Below, piece by piece: positions 1 to 13,300 of a stretch of DNA of 64,000 nt (position 1 is its first letter; each line of letters opens with the position of its first letter). Under the pieces are notes generated by a model, which was given only the letters and a program-made list of their open reading frames with translations, did not search any database and was not told the origin of the DNA. The stretch spans positions 18,816,393 through 18,880,392 of the forward strand of contig NC_091220.1 of NCBI RefSeq assembly GCF_040958095.1. Reading direction: 5' to 3'. This stretch comes from Procambarus clarkii (Eukaryota; Arthropoda; Malacostraca; Decapoda; Cambaridae). Made by a program: the position numbers and the translations under genes.

Positions 1-320
1 TACGAAGCGTGTGTTAGCCACCCGCTTGTTTGGAAAAACTGTACTGTACATCGTGTATTGGAGAATATCAATATCGCTGCTTATGTTTACAATGCTGTCA
101 GTGCAAGAAAATGAGTGAGGTTAGCACAATAAACTCTCCCACATACACTACTACATGCATATAATATATACTGTACTGTAGAACGTAGATGGGCGAGAGT
201 GTCACACCATGCAATGCACGACAAATAAATATCGAGAAACGGCATGGCTTTGGTTGTGACAGCTAAGAAAGTTAATAAATACTAGTATGAAAATGGGGGT
301 GATTGAAGGATTGTTAAGCA

Positions 321-512
321 ACACACAAACACACATACATACATATACTGCGTGTATATGTATTTATGTATGTACGTACATGCGCACTCGCTCACAAGGA
401 ACACCTGCTGCCCGGCTACAAATACACACATATATATGCACATTGTACTTATACATACATACATACATACATACAGATATTTATATATATATACATACAT
501 TCATACACATAT
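321..512. repeat. CATA/CACA microsatellite region
   Basis: Interrupted (CATA)n, (CA)n and (TA)n runs. The short open frames here, on both strands, are products of the repeat. Confidence 0.85.
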
Positions 513-2050
513 CACTGGGGTTAAATGCTACTAGCTCGGCAAAAAGCATAAGAATGACAAATAGGTCCGAATTTATGAAGTGAAAAATATTCAGGAATTA
601 TTTTAATTTTTACATTTGTTTATTTACATTAAAATTAATATATGTATCTTATCCAATAAAAAAACCTAAAAGTATTAAGGCCTTCTCTTTCAACAGGCTT
701 GTTTGGTGTGCCAACTACACAATATTTACAAATGGAATAGCCACACTTGTTCTGGAAGAGAAAAAATTGCGAAAACAACATCATTTACGACTGCAAACCC
801 TCGGGTAGGTTCACAGTCTAACAGCCCCTAGTAGAAAAATAGCTATCCAAAATATTAGCCAAAAATGCACTGTGCTACATTTGGAAACATTATCTATACC
901 GTAGATCACAATCAATTTATGCTCGGAGTGGAGAGGCAAGACATGGCAATAAATTAACTAAACAGTACTGAAAATAAATCGTTTTAAGTGCTGTTTAGCC
1001 AAATACTTCCCCTCCCCCCTCCCCCCAATGTTTAGTATATTTCATTTGTCTCAAAATTCTGTATCGTCAATTTACAAACATTTATGAATAAAAAACATTT
1101 AAATTTGAACCAAAAGCATTGAAAATAAGATTTAATTTAAAGAACATGGAAAGGTTTATCATACATTTAGTGAGATCTACAGTTCCTAAGACTCAAAATA
1201 TATACAAGAAATAAAATCCTAGTATCAGATTATATTCATAATGTCAAAAGCTATCGATCCTATAGACTCCTTGCACCGATGCCATGCTGGGGGGTCAAAC
1301 AAAACTGCGTTCAATTTATAATGACACCCTCACCCTAATTGGGTGTCATTTATAATGACACCCAATGACAGTACTGAGCTTTTCCTACAGTTCTAGAGAC
1401 AAGAATGACCGAGACGCTCTATAGAGTATCTTTTTTTTGCTAGTTATTTTTCCCTCAACAGCTCGATATTTACATTTGACATTGTAAATATAAACATAGT
1501 GCCATTTAACCTCCCCACAGGTGGTTGTGTCACATACAAGGCCACAATACTAATAATCATCAAACTTCACAAATTAATTACCTCTTTTTAACATAAAAAC
1601 ACAAGAGCGTGAATGAATACGTCAGATACTATGATACAACATGAATGTATAGTACAGTTCTACAAATTTGTAAATTTCATTGTACAAAATTACTGTAAAT
1701 GATCATAGTTACCAAAATCTGAGTTCTTATCTCCATATAACAATACCAATGTCAAAAATGCAGAAATAAAAGCATACACATAAGCTCCTCATTCTCAACA
1801 TATGAGGACAAAAGCGCTTAATTCTTAATTTATTTTGTTCTCGGGTCATGATACCAGTGCGTTGATCAGGGGGTCAAGGGGTCATGCAGATAATTAGGGC
1901 TTTTGTGGAAGTGGAATTAAATTATTTTTATCTACCAATTGGTGATCAAAAGCATTGATAAATGTGCTCAAATGAGTGTACTTTGGTAATCCATAATGAA
2001 TAAACTATAAATGTGGAAATTCCAGATTTTTTATGAACATTGGCAGGCTT
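513..2050. other. AT-rich non-coding sequence
   Basis: I see no exon. It may hold distal 3' UTR of the RASSF8 gene. A short direct repeat of ataatgacaccc motifs lies at about 1317-1370. Confidence 0.4.
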
Positions 2051-2054
2051 TAAG

Positions 2055-2212
2055 AACAAATCCACAAGGGCCGTGACGAGGATTCGAACCTGCGTCCGGG
2101 AGCATCCCAGACACTGCCTTAATCGACTGAGCTACGATAGGGTTAAAAGGCAGTGTCTGGGATGCTCCCGGACGCAGGTTCGAATCCTCGTCACGGCCCT
2201 TGTGGATTTGTT
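2055..2212. mobile_element. inverted pair of tRNA-derived SINE heads
   Basis: Perfect 66-nt arms (2055-2120 and 2147-2212) with a 26-nt loop. The plus arm has a tRNA box B (ggttcgaatcc) and ends in ctcgtcacggcccttgtgg; box A-like gtagctcagtcgatta lies in the loop on the minus strand. The tail continues gatgcatcacgttattatg after the right arm. Confidence 0.8.
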
Positions 2213-3185
2213 CATTTGATGCATCACGTTATTATGATCTCTGTGTGTGATTGGCAGGCTTTATTTTTAATATTATTAAGCCAACACACACCTTTCCAGA
2301 AGTTAAAATTCTGAATAATGTATTCCAAATCTGCAGAGCCCCTAGAGAAGGAGCATTATATCACTTATAATGAAACACCATGATGAGATAATGACTAGAG
2401 CCAGAAAAGTGTCAGCCTTGCAGTGCAATTCACTTCATATAATGACTTTGAAAATAGTGCACCTTAAAAAGGGGGAAAAAAATCAATACTTGAGTTTCTT
2501 CAAACCTGAATTCATTACACCGCTGAAATACCGTTGATAGTATACAGTCAATTTCTCATGAACAAATGTCAAAACCATCAATTATTATTATTATTCAGAA
2601 TATAAAGGAAATGTTCATGAAATGACAGGAGAAAGAATCCAGGTGCAATCAATGCCAAACAAAACCAAAACTCAATAAACCATTATAAATGAAAGTTAAT
2701 CTAAAATCCATTAAATTACATTTTAGTACGAAAAAGCACAGTCTCCCAAATTCACACAATAAATTACCAACCTAATGCAACAAATTTCATACATTTAAGG
2801 TTGTACTCATGTCCCAAGAATGCTGTGAATGATATGCTTCTGTTAACCAAATAATGAATGCACCACAAAACCAGCTGTTGTAAGAACTGAACCTTGCTAT
2901 TTTGCACAGCACCAATTTTCCTATACGGTAATTCATTTGATACTTATATATGTAACATAAAACTTTGCCAACACATCATATTTAATGACAGGAAGATAAA
3001 ATGCCATCGTCTTCGGTATACCCCAACTCCAGACCTGTGTATCCTCCTTACTGATGCTGAAGAGAGACGATACTTGTTTATACCACGGCCAAAAGCCCTA
3101 GTGACAATAACATTTGACAAAACTGTTAGCTTCATTTTCTTCCAAGTTGGAAAATGTCATGAGCACCAAAACATACATCACACGT
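2213..3185. other. AT-rich non-coding sequence
   Basis: SINE tail to about 2260, then AT-rich sequence with no supported gene. The open frames at 2894-3190 show no family features. Confidence 0.4.
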
Positions 3186-3363
3186 GTTGACCAGACCACA
3201 CACTAGACGGTGAAGGGACGACGACGTTTCGGTCCGTCCTGGACCATTCTCAAGTTGATTGTGAGAATGGTCCAGGACGGACCGAAACGTCGTCGTCCCT
3301 TCACCTTCTAGTGTGTGGTCTGGTCAACATACTTCAGCCACGTTATTGCGACTCCTCGTCTGC
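3186..3363. mobile_element. fold-back repeat, family FB
   Basis: Near-perfect inverted repeat of about 66 nt. The core gacgacgtttcggtccgtcc appears in one direction and its complement in the other, meeting at a short centre near 3255-3261. The right side continues with acttcagccacgttattgcg. The same family occurs at 9955, 27408, 37178, 40764 and 55819. Confidence 0.8.
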
Positions 3364-4546
3364 ATAGATCACACGTCTTCAGAGTTTTACGTTCCCTAAG
3401 CACGAATTGACCATCGTTAAAGATACAGTAATAACCGAGTGACAAACACACCATCTCTAATGTATACACACCTAGAGCCTAGAAAAAAAAAATGAAATAT
3501 CAAGAGTTGAAAAATGACTTGAGAATGTGTGTAGTGCTTGTGTAATATGATTACCAAGAGATGCTGTATACAGCGCAGGTTTTACACCCAAACACCGTGT
3601 GGATTCTTTGATGTTGGAACAGCATTTTCTAGTTGTCTTGGAGACCCTATCATGCGACGACTGCTACCAGGTTTTGATGCCCCTAAGGTAAAGAATAATG
3701 ACAGAATTACAACGGTTGTATACAAAACCCTCTTTACAATGTGGCACCTACTGCTTGGCTGGGTAAATGGGGGAACAAGGAATATATTTGGTAAACTGAA
3801 ATTCAAGCTAAAATAACCGCTTTCCTACAGTATCCAATATGTTCTAAAATCTAAAATATCACCATCATTAATGTTTCCCACTAGCATAGGGAGGAATGCA
3901 ATCAGAACAGTGAAAAATGTAATTAAAGTTGATTATAATAAATACAAATATCACTTATTCATTTGTGATATTTTGTAACTAAATTCCATAGCATGAAAGT
4001 GGTATAGGTGCTACCTTGGATGATTTCTAGAGTGGTGGCATTTGTTTAGCCACGATGCTAAGTACAGCAATTTAAAAACGACATAACGGAGTCGCATATT
4101 ATTTCCATGTTTTAATACCTAATATAATCGTCTTTCACAATATTACTCGCCTTTTATTTAATTAATTTTTTTACACAGGAACAAATGACTGCCGAGTCCT
4201 GTAAGCAGGCCGAGGGCTTTCCCTTCCCATAGCTCATGGTAAGCCTTATTCCAAGGGAAACTAGTAGAGTATGACCCTCCAACCGTTTAACAACCAGGTA
4301 CCCAATCACTGCTGGTTGAACCGAGATGTACAGTTAAAGATGGCTGGGGAGGATTAATTAGGCAGCAATGATACAAATCGAGGCCAAATCGCTCGTGGAC
4401 CGAGTGTCTGAGTAGATGCTTCCCTACTCCATGAAAGAAGGAAATGGGAAAGTTTCAGTTCATGATTTATTATGTGCAGTATGCACTTTTATGTAATCAA
4501 ATGCCCCTGTTTAGCTGGCCCATAAGCATCTCTATGGAACCACTGC
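3364..4546. other. non-coding sequence
   Basis: No gene supported. A poly-T acceptor (ttttttctag on minus, exon would start at 3478) in phase with RASSF8 is one candidate for its last exon. The rest is AT-rich with a degenerate repeat near 4180-4440. Confidence 0.35.
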
Positions 4547-4787
4547 GGAGCCAGTGGCTGAGCAGACAGAACACGGGACGCGTGATCCTGTAGTCTCGGG
4601 TTTGATCCCGGGTGCTGGCGAGAAACAATGGGCAGAGTTTCTTTCAACCTGATGCCCCTGTTACCTAGCAGTAAATAGGTACCTGGGAGTTAGTCAGCTG
4701 TCACAGGCTGCCTGGGGGCGGAGGCCTGGTCGAGGACAGGGCCGCGAGGACACTAAGCCCCGAAATCATCTCAAGATAACCAAGATG
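4547..4787 (+). mobile_element. tRNA-derived SINE, family S1
   Basis: tRNA-like head (agtggctgagcagacag as box A, gggtttgatcccgggtgc as box B), then gagaaacaatgggcagag, ctgttacctagcagtaaata and the tail gccccgaaatcatctcaaga. Other copies are at 10618, 32339, 33214 and 60766. Confidence 0.85.
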
Positions 4788-5394
4788 GAGCTTACACACT
4801 GGTACAGTACTTACCTATCAGTGCATACCTATCTGTGGACCATGAGAGAGTGTGAGAACTTGCACATTATGGTCTACCACCTAGCCATTTATACCTGGCA
4901 TGCTTATTACCCCTCTCAACATTAACATTTTCACCATAATTTCTTTAAAGTTGTGGATGGAACCGGCTTCCAACAACACCTTTATTTCAGTGCATTCTAC
5001 TTACCAACCACTCATACAGGGAACGAGCTTCCATACACTTCTTTGACCATTGCATCTCCACCTTCCACTGATGTCTGCTTGCCCTACACCTTTTTTCCAT
5101 TTAAATAAATTTTATATAGGTACCGCTAAGCCTTCAGGTTGAATCAAGCCACCAAGACTTGTATAGGCTTTCAAGAATCAGGACCAGAACAAGGTTTGCT
5201 CAATTAAAAGAGGGGACACTGGGAATATGAGATCAACCAACAAATTAAGAAGAAACTATCCAGAAAGACCCGGGGAAAAAAAAACTGCTTGAAATAAATA
5301 AAGGGAGAAAAACAATGTAACTGATATTTGGCAACGGGGTAAATAAATTGCTCCAAATCCTTAGTGCCAATTGCCTGGTCACTCAAGTCACCTG
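4788..5394. other. non-coding sequence
   Basis: AT-rich, no coding exon or recognised element seen. Confidence 0.35.
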
Positions 5395-5654
5395 GGGCGA
5401 GATTCACAAAGCAGTTACGCAAGCACTTACGAACCTGTACATCTTTTCTCAATCTTTGGCGGCTTTGTTTACTATTATTAAACAGTTAATGAGCTTGGAA
5501 GCACCAGGAGGCTGTTTATAACAACAACAAAAGTTGATTGGGAAGTTTTCATGCTTGTAAACTGTTTAATAAATGTAACCAAAACCGTCAAAGATTGTGG
5601 AAAGACGTACACGTTCGTAAGTACTTGAGTAACTGATTAGTGAATCTGCCCCCT
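5395..5654. mobile_element. MITE with about 75-bp terminal inverted repeats (copy 1)
   Basis: Both ends carry gattcac(g/a)aag...cagttacg and its complement, with catcttttctcaatctttg inside the inverted repeat. Total about 260 bp. It shares sequence with 11546-11804 and 61857-62115. Confidence 0.8.
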
Positions 5655-7083
5655 GGGGTTCCAAGCCACTACTTACCAGCATTGAACACCAAAACCCCAC
5701 AGATAAGAAAGGAATGATAAGGCAGAAACCGGGGAACTGCTTAACAGCCTACCAAAAAGGGGCATTTCATTACACTAAATACATAATTTCTGGGTTAGCA
5801 CATTCAACAGCTCTTGGGAGCTTCACCACAACAGTGCCTCAGAGAGATGTAGGAGTCTTACTGAAGGAACAAAGGAAACGGGATGACCCATGCAAGTAAG
5901 GCGCAGAAGACTAGAACATTTGAAAAGAAGAGGCCATCTCCAAGCATGGTAAAAGCTAAGAAAAAAATTTAAGAACCCTGCAAAATGCAGACCAAAGTGG
6001 AAAGAAAGGAATCTAAACAGAGGGTTAGATAAATAAAATCCACAATGGCCACTACCAGAGGACACAGCATCCCTCGATCAACCAGGAACAAATCAGTGGC
6101 AGAAGACAAGCTACTGCCAAAGAAACAAAACCCATTGGAAGTGGAGGACGAAGGCCCCAGTAGAAATGCTGCATACTCAACAGAAAGTACCCCAAGAAGA
6201 AAAACAAAACTCAGGAAACTCTTGACATGAACTCCTTCAAACCACAGCCCTTCCCCCCTTCCTATCTTCCTGCAAAATATATGAAAGAAACAAATGGACC
6301 ACAGGCCTACAGAAAAGCATCCAAGGACAAACCCCAGCCAACAGGAGGATAACAATCGGGCCAGATTGGACACCAAAGAGCATCAAGGGGATGTGAAAAA
6401 AGGGAAGACAAATACCCTAAATGCCAATCCAGAAGGGAACCCCAAAGTTGAACTCCAGGAAGCAAACTCACCAACAGTGTGGAACAATCCAACTCAAGAC
6501 TGGCATCCAGTTGTCACTACTGAAACTGAGAAAGGTGGACCAAACACAAACACTTTCTTGAAACGTGTGAAAGAGCCAGACCCCAACAGAAGCCGGAGAC
6601 AACCCCCGAGAACCATGAAGGACACCAGGAAACCATGACAAGTGCTGATGACTGGCGAACAGACCGGGAGATCAAGGACACCCAAAATAGGCAATATAAA
6701 CAAATAATAAAAAAAAAGAGCCAGGGGGGAAAAGGAAATGGCTAGTATAAACATAATTGTATAATTTAAACAAACAAAGCAATGGTACCCATATGAGCAA
6801 TTGTATCCCAGAAGGCAGAGGTTGCCATCTAATGGTGGCCGGGCGAGATGGAGCTAGATGATGTTCACCCAGCGCTATCGCATGCATTGTTTCCCCTCAT
6901 TCCTCCCTTTCTTTCAAGCAGTGATTTGTTTCATTTTGACTGGCCTTTGTCCGTTTTCCTTGGTTCTGAGTACAGTATATTAATGATACCCATTCTTCCC
7001 ACCTCTTGCCAAGTGAACCAGATTCTAGTCGAGGTTCCCGGCAGGCCTTCATAAGTGTCCGGAGCCCTGAAGACACTTTAAGG
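5655..7083. other. non-coding, possibly decayed repeat
   Basis: Purine-rich sequence with several short frames in both directions (for example plus 6294-6638), none with domain features. The bias toward A/G on the plus strand lets long frames survive. I take it as an old unclassified element. A minus-strand acceptor ctcctctgtag (exon would begin at 7115) is a candidate last RASSF8 exon with stop at 7084-7086. Confidence 0.35.
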
Positions 7084-7259
7084 CTAAGCAGTACCAGCAT
7101 TTAAGCTCTGTGAATCTACAGAGGAGGGGGACCAACTAATATTTTTTTAATTGGGTAAGAAAATTCTCTATCATCATACTATATGCATTAGGTGATGAGT
7201 TAAAAAATAAGTAATAAAAGTATGGTGATGTTGCCAGTATGGCACCATACCTGTCTTAC

Positions 7260-7389
7260 CCTCCAAAAGGGTGCGAATCTCCTCTGATGGAGTTATTGAC
7301 AGTGACTCTAAGTTTGCATCTTTCATCTCCATTACCAGCTTTTCCACTTCCTTTTTCTTCTCGGAAATCGTTTTTTCAGATTCTGCCAT
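7260..7389 (-). CDS. RASSF8: RASSF8 exon, coiled-coil end; last resolved coding exon
   Basis: 130 nt entered in phase 0 and left in phase 1. Acceptor attttgcag, donor GAGG|gtaaga. It encodes [20 protein letters not shown] through [10 protein letters not shown]. Without splicing the frame would continue to a stop at 7174. Because the donor is good, I expect another terminal exon at lower coordinates, but its position is open. Confidence 0.85.
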
Positions 7390-10300
7390 CTGCAAAATAA
7401 AAAAGTATAATCAATTATTAAAAATACAAAAACCTGGCTTTGCAAGCAGTAAGAGGCACAGATAGTGGGTCATGAAGTCAACCAATGATAGACAAGTGTG
7501 ACTATGCGAGAGGACTCGAATGTTCAACTCGGATGTTCATATGTCCCGCGCTCACCTCTTGGATAACACAATGTGGAGTTTGTTTTAACACAATTTATAC
7601 ACACACAATTGACTAAAATAGTCAGTATTGTGCACCATCCCACATCCAGACTTTCCTACAACCAATTTCTCATAAAAATACCAAAATTCACCCACTGAAA
7701 ATCAGATTAAAAAAAAAAATACAAATAAATATTCTTGATTCCAAAGGGAGACTGAAATCCAGATTGTCATGCAAAATAATTGATACTATTTTATTCTTTT
7801 TATCTTTTTTAATTTGTAGATAGTTCAAAATAATGCATCTACATATTAACCTCTTGAAGAAATAAGTAATTATCAACAGAAGGCACCAAACCGGGAAGGC
7901 TATGTCGCACCAACCTCTTGAAGAAGCTGCTGTGATGTAAGCTGTGCATGTTCAGCCTGTACATTAGCTTGTGCTATAGCTGCCTGCAGCTTCTCAATCT
8001 CACGCACTATAGCCTCTTGCTGAGCCTTTGCTTCATCATGACTGCGTTGCTTCTCTTCAGTCATGCTTTTCTCCAGCTCCCTGCAACAAATTACCATTTT
8101 TTAAGATTAATTCATAACCACTCACCAATCCACAAAATTTGAGTGAAATAAAGCGTGCAAGTTATTAAAAAGGTAAACTAAAGCCTTCAATAAATATTTC
8201 ATGACAAGAATTTTGATACAGTAAATCAGAAATAAATAAGAGACAAATGGCCAGTCGCGTTCTTGGGATTAACTGGATGAATCGAAGTTGGATTTATTTC
8301 TAGAGATGACACAGACTACAATTGGTAAACTGATGAGAAATATAGCCAACTGAGCACATGTGCACACTGACAGCTCTGATGTAAACGTCTCAATCGTTTT
8401 CCTAGTCAAATTTTGAAATACGATACACTGTCAAATTCAAATTGTGATTTTTATATAATTAGGCTTGATCCACCTCGATGCTTTCTCCATTCAAATCGTG
8501 CAATTCCCAGATATAACATTTTCGTTCTTTGCTCTAGTCTCCTAATACCACACAAGTCTGGTTATGTAATTCTATTGCTCTAACTCATAATGTTTTGCAA
8601 CTGTAGCCCACCATCTTGCAACTATACACGAGAGCCGGAACAACCACTCTTGCGAGGCTTTTAGTGGATAATTTTATCATCACTACAAACAAATAAGAAA
8701 TATAAGGAGAGGGATGGGGGGTCTAATCATGTTTTGATTAGAGAAATATTTTTGTGCAAGGTCGAGTCACGAAACTGGGCCGCGAGACTAATCAAATCAA
8801 GCAAGTATAACAATTATAAATATGTGCAGGATTGCACCTTAATGAACAAAGAAAAACTTTTCAATCTGATGGACACAGACTGAATACATCCACAAGTTAT
8901 ATACAAATATAAAACTGTACCGATGCTTGTATTGGATAGACGAATAATTTATTTCTAACAATTAACATGACTTGCTAGTAAAGAATTTTTTGCGTAATAA
9001 ATCTTTAAAATATTTTGTATATTTTTGCACCATTTTAAAATTTGACTTGAAAAACAGAGACAGGAGTGGGTAAAATGCTGTGCGCGCGCACAACACGTCC
9101 AAACTAATTTTTGTTAGTCTATCCAGTGGCAGATTATTGAAAGTCAGACAACTGAGTAACATGTGCAGTACAGTAACTTTATTAAACAAAATGGGTAATA
9201 ATAAATAAAGCAAATGAGCATAAAACAAAAACATTAAAAAATATTTCAAGTATGGTGTTTTGACACAATTCGCACACAAATGCAACTCTGGTTAGAGAAC
9301 ACCACATTAAGCAAATTAGGGAATATTACTGCTAATGTGCAAAAAGCAACATATCTTACTGAGCTGACCTGACGGTCTCACTGTGAGCTGCCAACTGGTT
9401 TTCACAATGAGCCAACTGTGCCTGTAGTGCACTGATTTCGGCTTTAACCTTATCCTCGGCTTGCCGCGCTCCCTCTGCTTCCTGTTCCAGTTGTTGCAGA
9501 TGATTTACCTGTCATGTATTATTACATGTCAATAAACAAACAGGGAAAAAAGAGTGCATTTATCTCACATAAGAAATAACACCAAATGACTACACATTAC
9601 TGTAACTCTATTGGGAAAAGATTTACTCTTTTTTTTTTTTTTTTAGTATATGAGTTTTCAAGAGGGTCATGTAAAACTAAATTATGTTTATAATTCTTGA
9701 ACATATCATGTGGTGCAATAAAATAATTTATCTTGTCAACTAGGTAAATAATTCTTTTGCTTCATCAAAACTAGCATTACGTAGCAAATTATAATTTTTA
9801 AGGAAGATGCAATCATCAAGCCAGGAATATAATCCTTGAATGCTGGGAAAAACACTTGGGATGTTCCTTTAGCTCTTCCAGCCATTTGTTGGAATCCTTG
9901 TTTTTAAGATCCCATATCATGTATCCACATAAACAAAAACATCGACATCTGTGTGCAGGCGAGGAGTCACAATAACCTGGCTGAAATATGTTGACCAAAT
10001 CACACACTAGAAAATGAAGGGACGACGACGTCTCTGTCCGTCTTGGACCATTCTCAAGTCGATTGTGTGGAGTTATCGACTTGAGAATGGTCCAAGACGG
10101 ACTGAAACGTCGTCGTCCCTTCACTTTCTAGTGTGTGGTTTGGTCAACATCCACATTGAAGAGCTACCTTTGCTTGACCCATGTGTCAAGAGGAATAGAT
10201 GCCTTGATAATTGCACTAGTCATTATTATCATCATGCCCCTAATAGTGCTAAATGCTAATTATTTGTCTTACAGATGACTGCATAGCCTCATTATCATAG

Positions 10301-13300
10301 TACTTAACTAGTATAGACCTGTTTAGATATAATGATTACTCTATGGTAACACTAATGCAAACTTGCTGGAATTGAAATTTAGATATAATTCATACTTACC
10401 ACTGCACAACTGTGACAAGCATACAATGTGCATATACTTTTACTATACCAATGCATACAAAACCTCCATCAACTAAACTTATTTACCCCAATTTTAATGT
10501 CTCTGAAAATTTTAACTTTGAATGCTTTTGTCTTAAAGGCATTAAATTTGTGTACAGTATCTGCATTCCCAGCATAAAAAATGTGATGCCTTTAGTGTGA
10601 GGACAGGTCGAGTTGCTGGTTATCTTGAGATGCTTTCGGGGCTTTAGTGTCCCCGCGGCCCGGTCCTCGACCAGGCCTCCACCCCCAGGAAGCAGCCCGT
10701 GACAGCTGACTAACACCCAGGTACCTATTTTACTGCTAGGTAACAGGGGCATAGGGTGAAAGAAACTCTGCCCATTGTTTCTCGCCGGCGCCCGAGATCG
10801 AACCCGGGACCACAGGATCACAAGTCCAGCGTGCTGTCCACTTGGCCGACCGGACCATGGTGTCTGACTAGTCTTCTTACACTGCATCAGTAAGAGCCAG
10901 ATGAAAATGAAGTTGCATGCAGAGTGTAACAACTGGGTGTGCAACGTTCCTCTTGCCTCCTCTTTAGGACATGATGTTAAATTATATATTATATTATAAC
11001 CTACCTCTTGGTCAATTTGTTGTGCTAGCTTCTCTTGCCTCTCTATCTCTGCTGTGACGTAGGCTAGGCGAGATTCATCTTCGCGTGATCGTCCCTCGAA
11101 ATACGCGATTTCTGCTTCATACTAAAAAAATATTCAAATCTACAAATTCTTTATCATATCAATATTTTTGAAAGACAAATATTTCTCTCATATAAACATT
11201 AATATAAACAACTCATGAAATGGGACAAATACAAGAATATACAACAACAATAAACAGTACATATGAAAGCCAAGTATAATTACAGTTCAGCTGTGTATAA
11301 TAAATATGGTTAAAACTACAATAATTTGTTTACAATAACTAATATTCTAATCAAGCTAATTCTAATAAAAAAATTAGCTATGAATGATTATGAAAAACTA
11401 TTTTCTGAGCAAGACCCCCCACAGACAGGATCGCAAGTCAGGGCACGGGATGGCGAGGTAGAGGGAAATATTCTGCGCAGTTGCAATAGAAGTCTTCCTT
11501 GCACAGTATGTCCTTGTCAGGTCATACTGTGCAAGGAAGATCCAGGGGACAGATTCACGAAGCAGTTACGCAAGCACTTACGAACCTGTACATCTTTTCT
11601 CAATCTTTGGCGGCTTTGTTTACAATTATTAAACTGTTAATGAGTTCTGAAGCACCAGGAGGCTGTTTATAACAATAACAACAGTTAATTGGCAAGTTTT
11701 CATGCTTATAAACTGTTTAATAAATGTAACCTAATCTGTCAAAGATTGAGGAAAGATGTACACGTTCGTAAGTACTTGCGTAACTGCTTCGTGAATCTGG
11801 TCCCAGAAGGAGAGCTCATTCAAGCCCAGAGTGACTGCAAAATGCTCACTCAAACATTCAAAAGCCTTTCCGAGTCTTACCTGGCATCACAGAAATAAAA
11901 CCCAGAGATGCCCACCTGGCTGCTGCCTCTGACCACCACCACCAGATGGCAGCATTATCACCAATGAAGAAAATTATCGATGCATGAAATAAATATTACA
12001 GTACAGTACTATCAAAAGACTTTGGAGGTCTCCAATTGCAAATGGGCAGGATGGATGAAAAGACTATAATGTACTAATTTAAGTGGTTGATGAGAGCACA
12101 AAAATTACTGGTAATGTCAGAAATTACCAAAAACTTTATCTACAAAATACTGTACTGTAAAGTCTATTCTCCTTTTTTATATTTAATTTATATTTATTTA
12201 CAAACTCGAGAAAGCACTTGCCAGATCTAGGCAAAAGCCAAGTTGAAAAGACTGCTAGATCAGTACAATAGGAAGCAGTAATGTTAGGCATAAGCTTCTG
12301 TTGTGAAAAGATCCAGTAGGAACAACATAATGAAACCCCCCCCCCAAGGCACATTCATGCTGTCCTGTTTGAGACGTGTCCAACTAGCATCCTCCAAGCT
12401 ATGGCCCGTCTTGGACAGACCTAGACCCAAAGATAAAGTGATCGGACCTGTATGTGGCTTCTGAAACACTGAATTGACTACAGTATTTGACAGACTGTAA
12501 ACTGACTGAATTCTGGCTTGCCTGCCTGCTTTACTTACTGACAACTGATGGTAACTGAATTTGATTTACTACGAATGACTGATTTACTACTGGTGGATGA
12601 CAAGTGACTACTGATGATCTACTATAATTTAAGTGCCAGACTACTTCTGTGTTCATATGGATATTAAAAGCGAGACCAACGATGGTATGGCAAAGGAAGG
12701 TACCATCCCACAACACATCCTTCTTCCCTCAATATCAATAATGATATGGCACTGAGTGTATCCTTTTGAATACATGAATAACTTCATGTGATTATTATTT
12801 AATGTACAAATTCATGTGTTTCACCTTAAATCATTAGTGTAAAAGACACAGGGCAATTTTAGGGCCAAACTAATTAATTGTAAACATATGGAGCAGCATA
12901 AAATGAAAATTAGTTAACTCTGACCTCCATATAACTCGGAGAGGGCTGGCTTCCGTTTGATCAATTTTAACGAGCGATTTCTGTAGCTTGCCTATACACA
13001 GAGTATTCAGCAAATGCCTAATCCCAGAGCACAGCACCTGTGGCACAGTACCAGCACTCTTGCCCCGTGCGAGAGATTTCATTTTGTATTAAAGCCCTGG
13101 TCAAGAGGACTGACTGAGAACCAATCTCTGGTTCACCAACTTGTAACTAGGAACCTTTCAGGTGCCCTTAACGGCTCATGTTTTGCTGAACCAAAATTTA
13201 TTCACTGCTGAATGCCCAGACAATTCATGCATAACCTCTCAGATTTTGTGTTTTAAAAATATATCATCAAGTCTCAGAATTCCCATTCACTCAACCCGTG

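Noticed and set aside
2147-2212. Functional tRNA gene
   Set aside because: Boxes A and B are recognisable, but the acceptor stem does not pair and the unit is repeated with a SINE tail.
2894-3190. 98-codon plus frame
   Set aside because: No similarity, overlaps a fold-back repeat at its end, ordinary length for chance in AT-rich DNA.
5969-6754. Minus frames of 86-135 codons with hydrophobic stretches
   Set aside because: Complement of purine-rich sequence gives Leu/Phe/Ser-rich translations; no domain or splice support.
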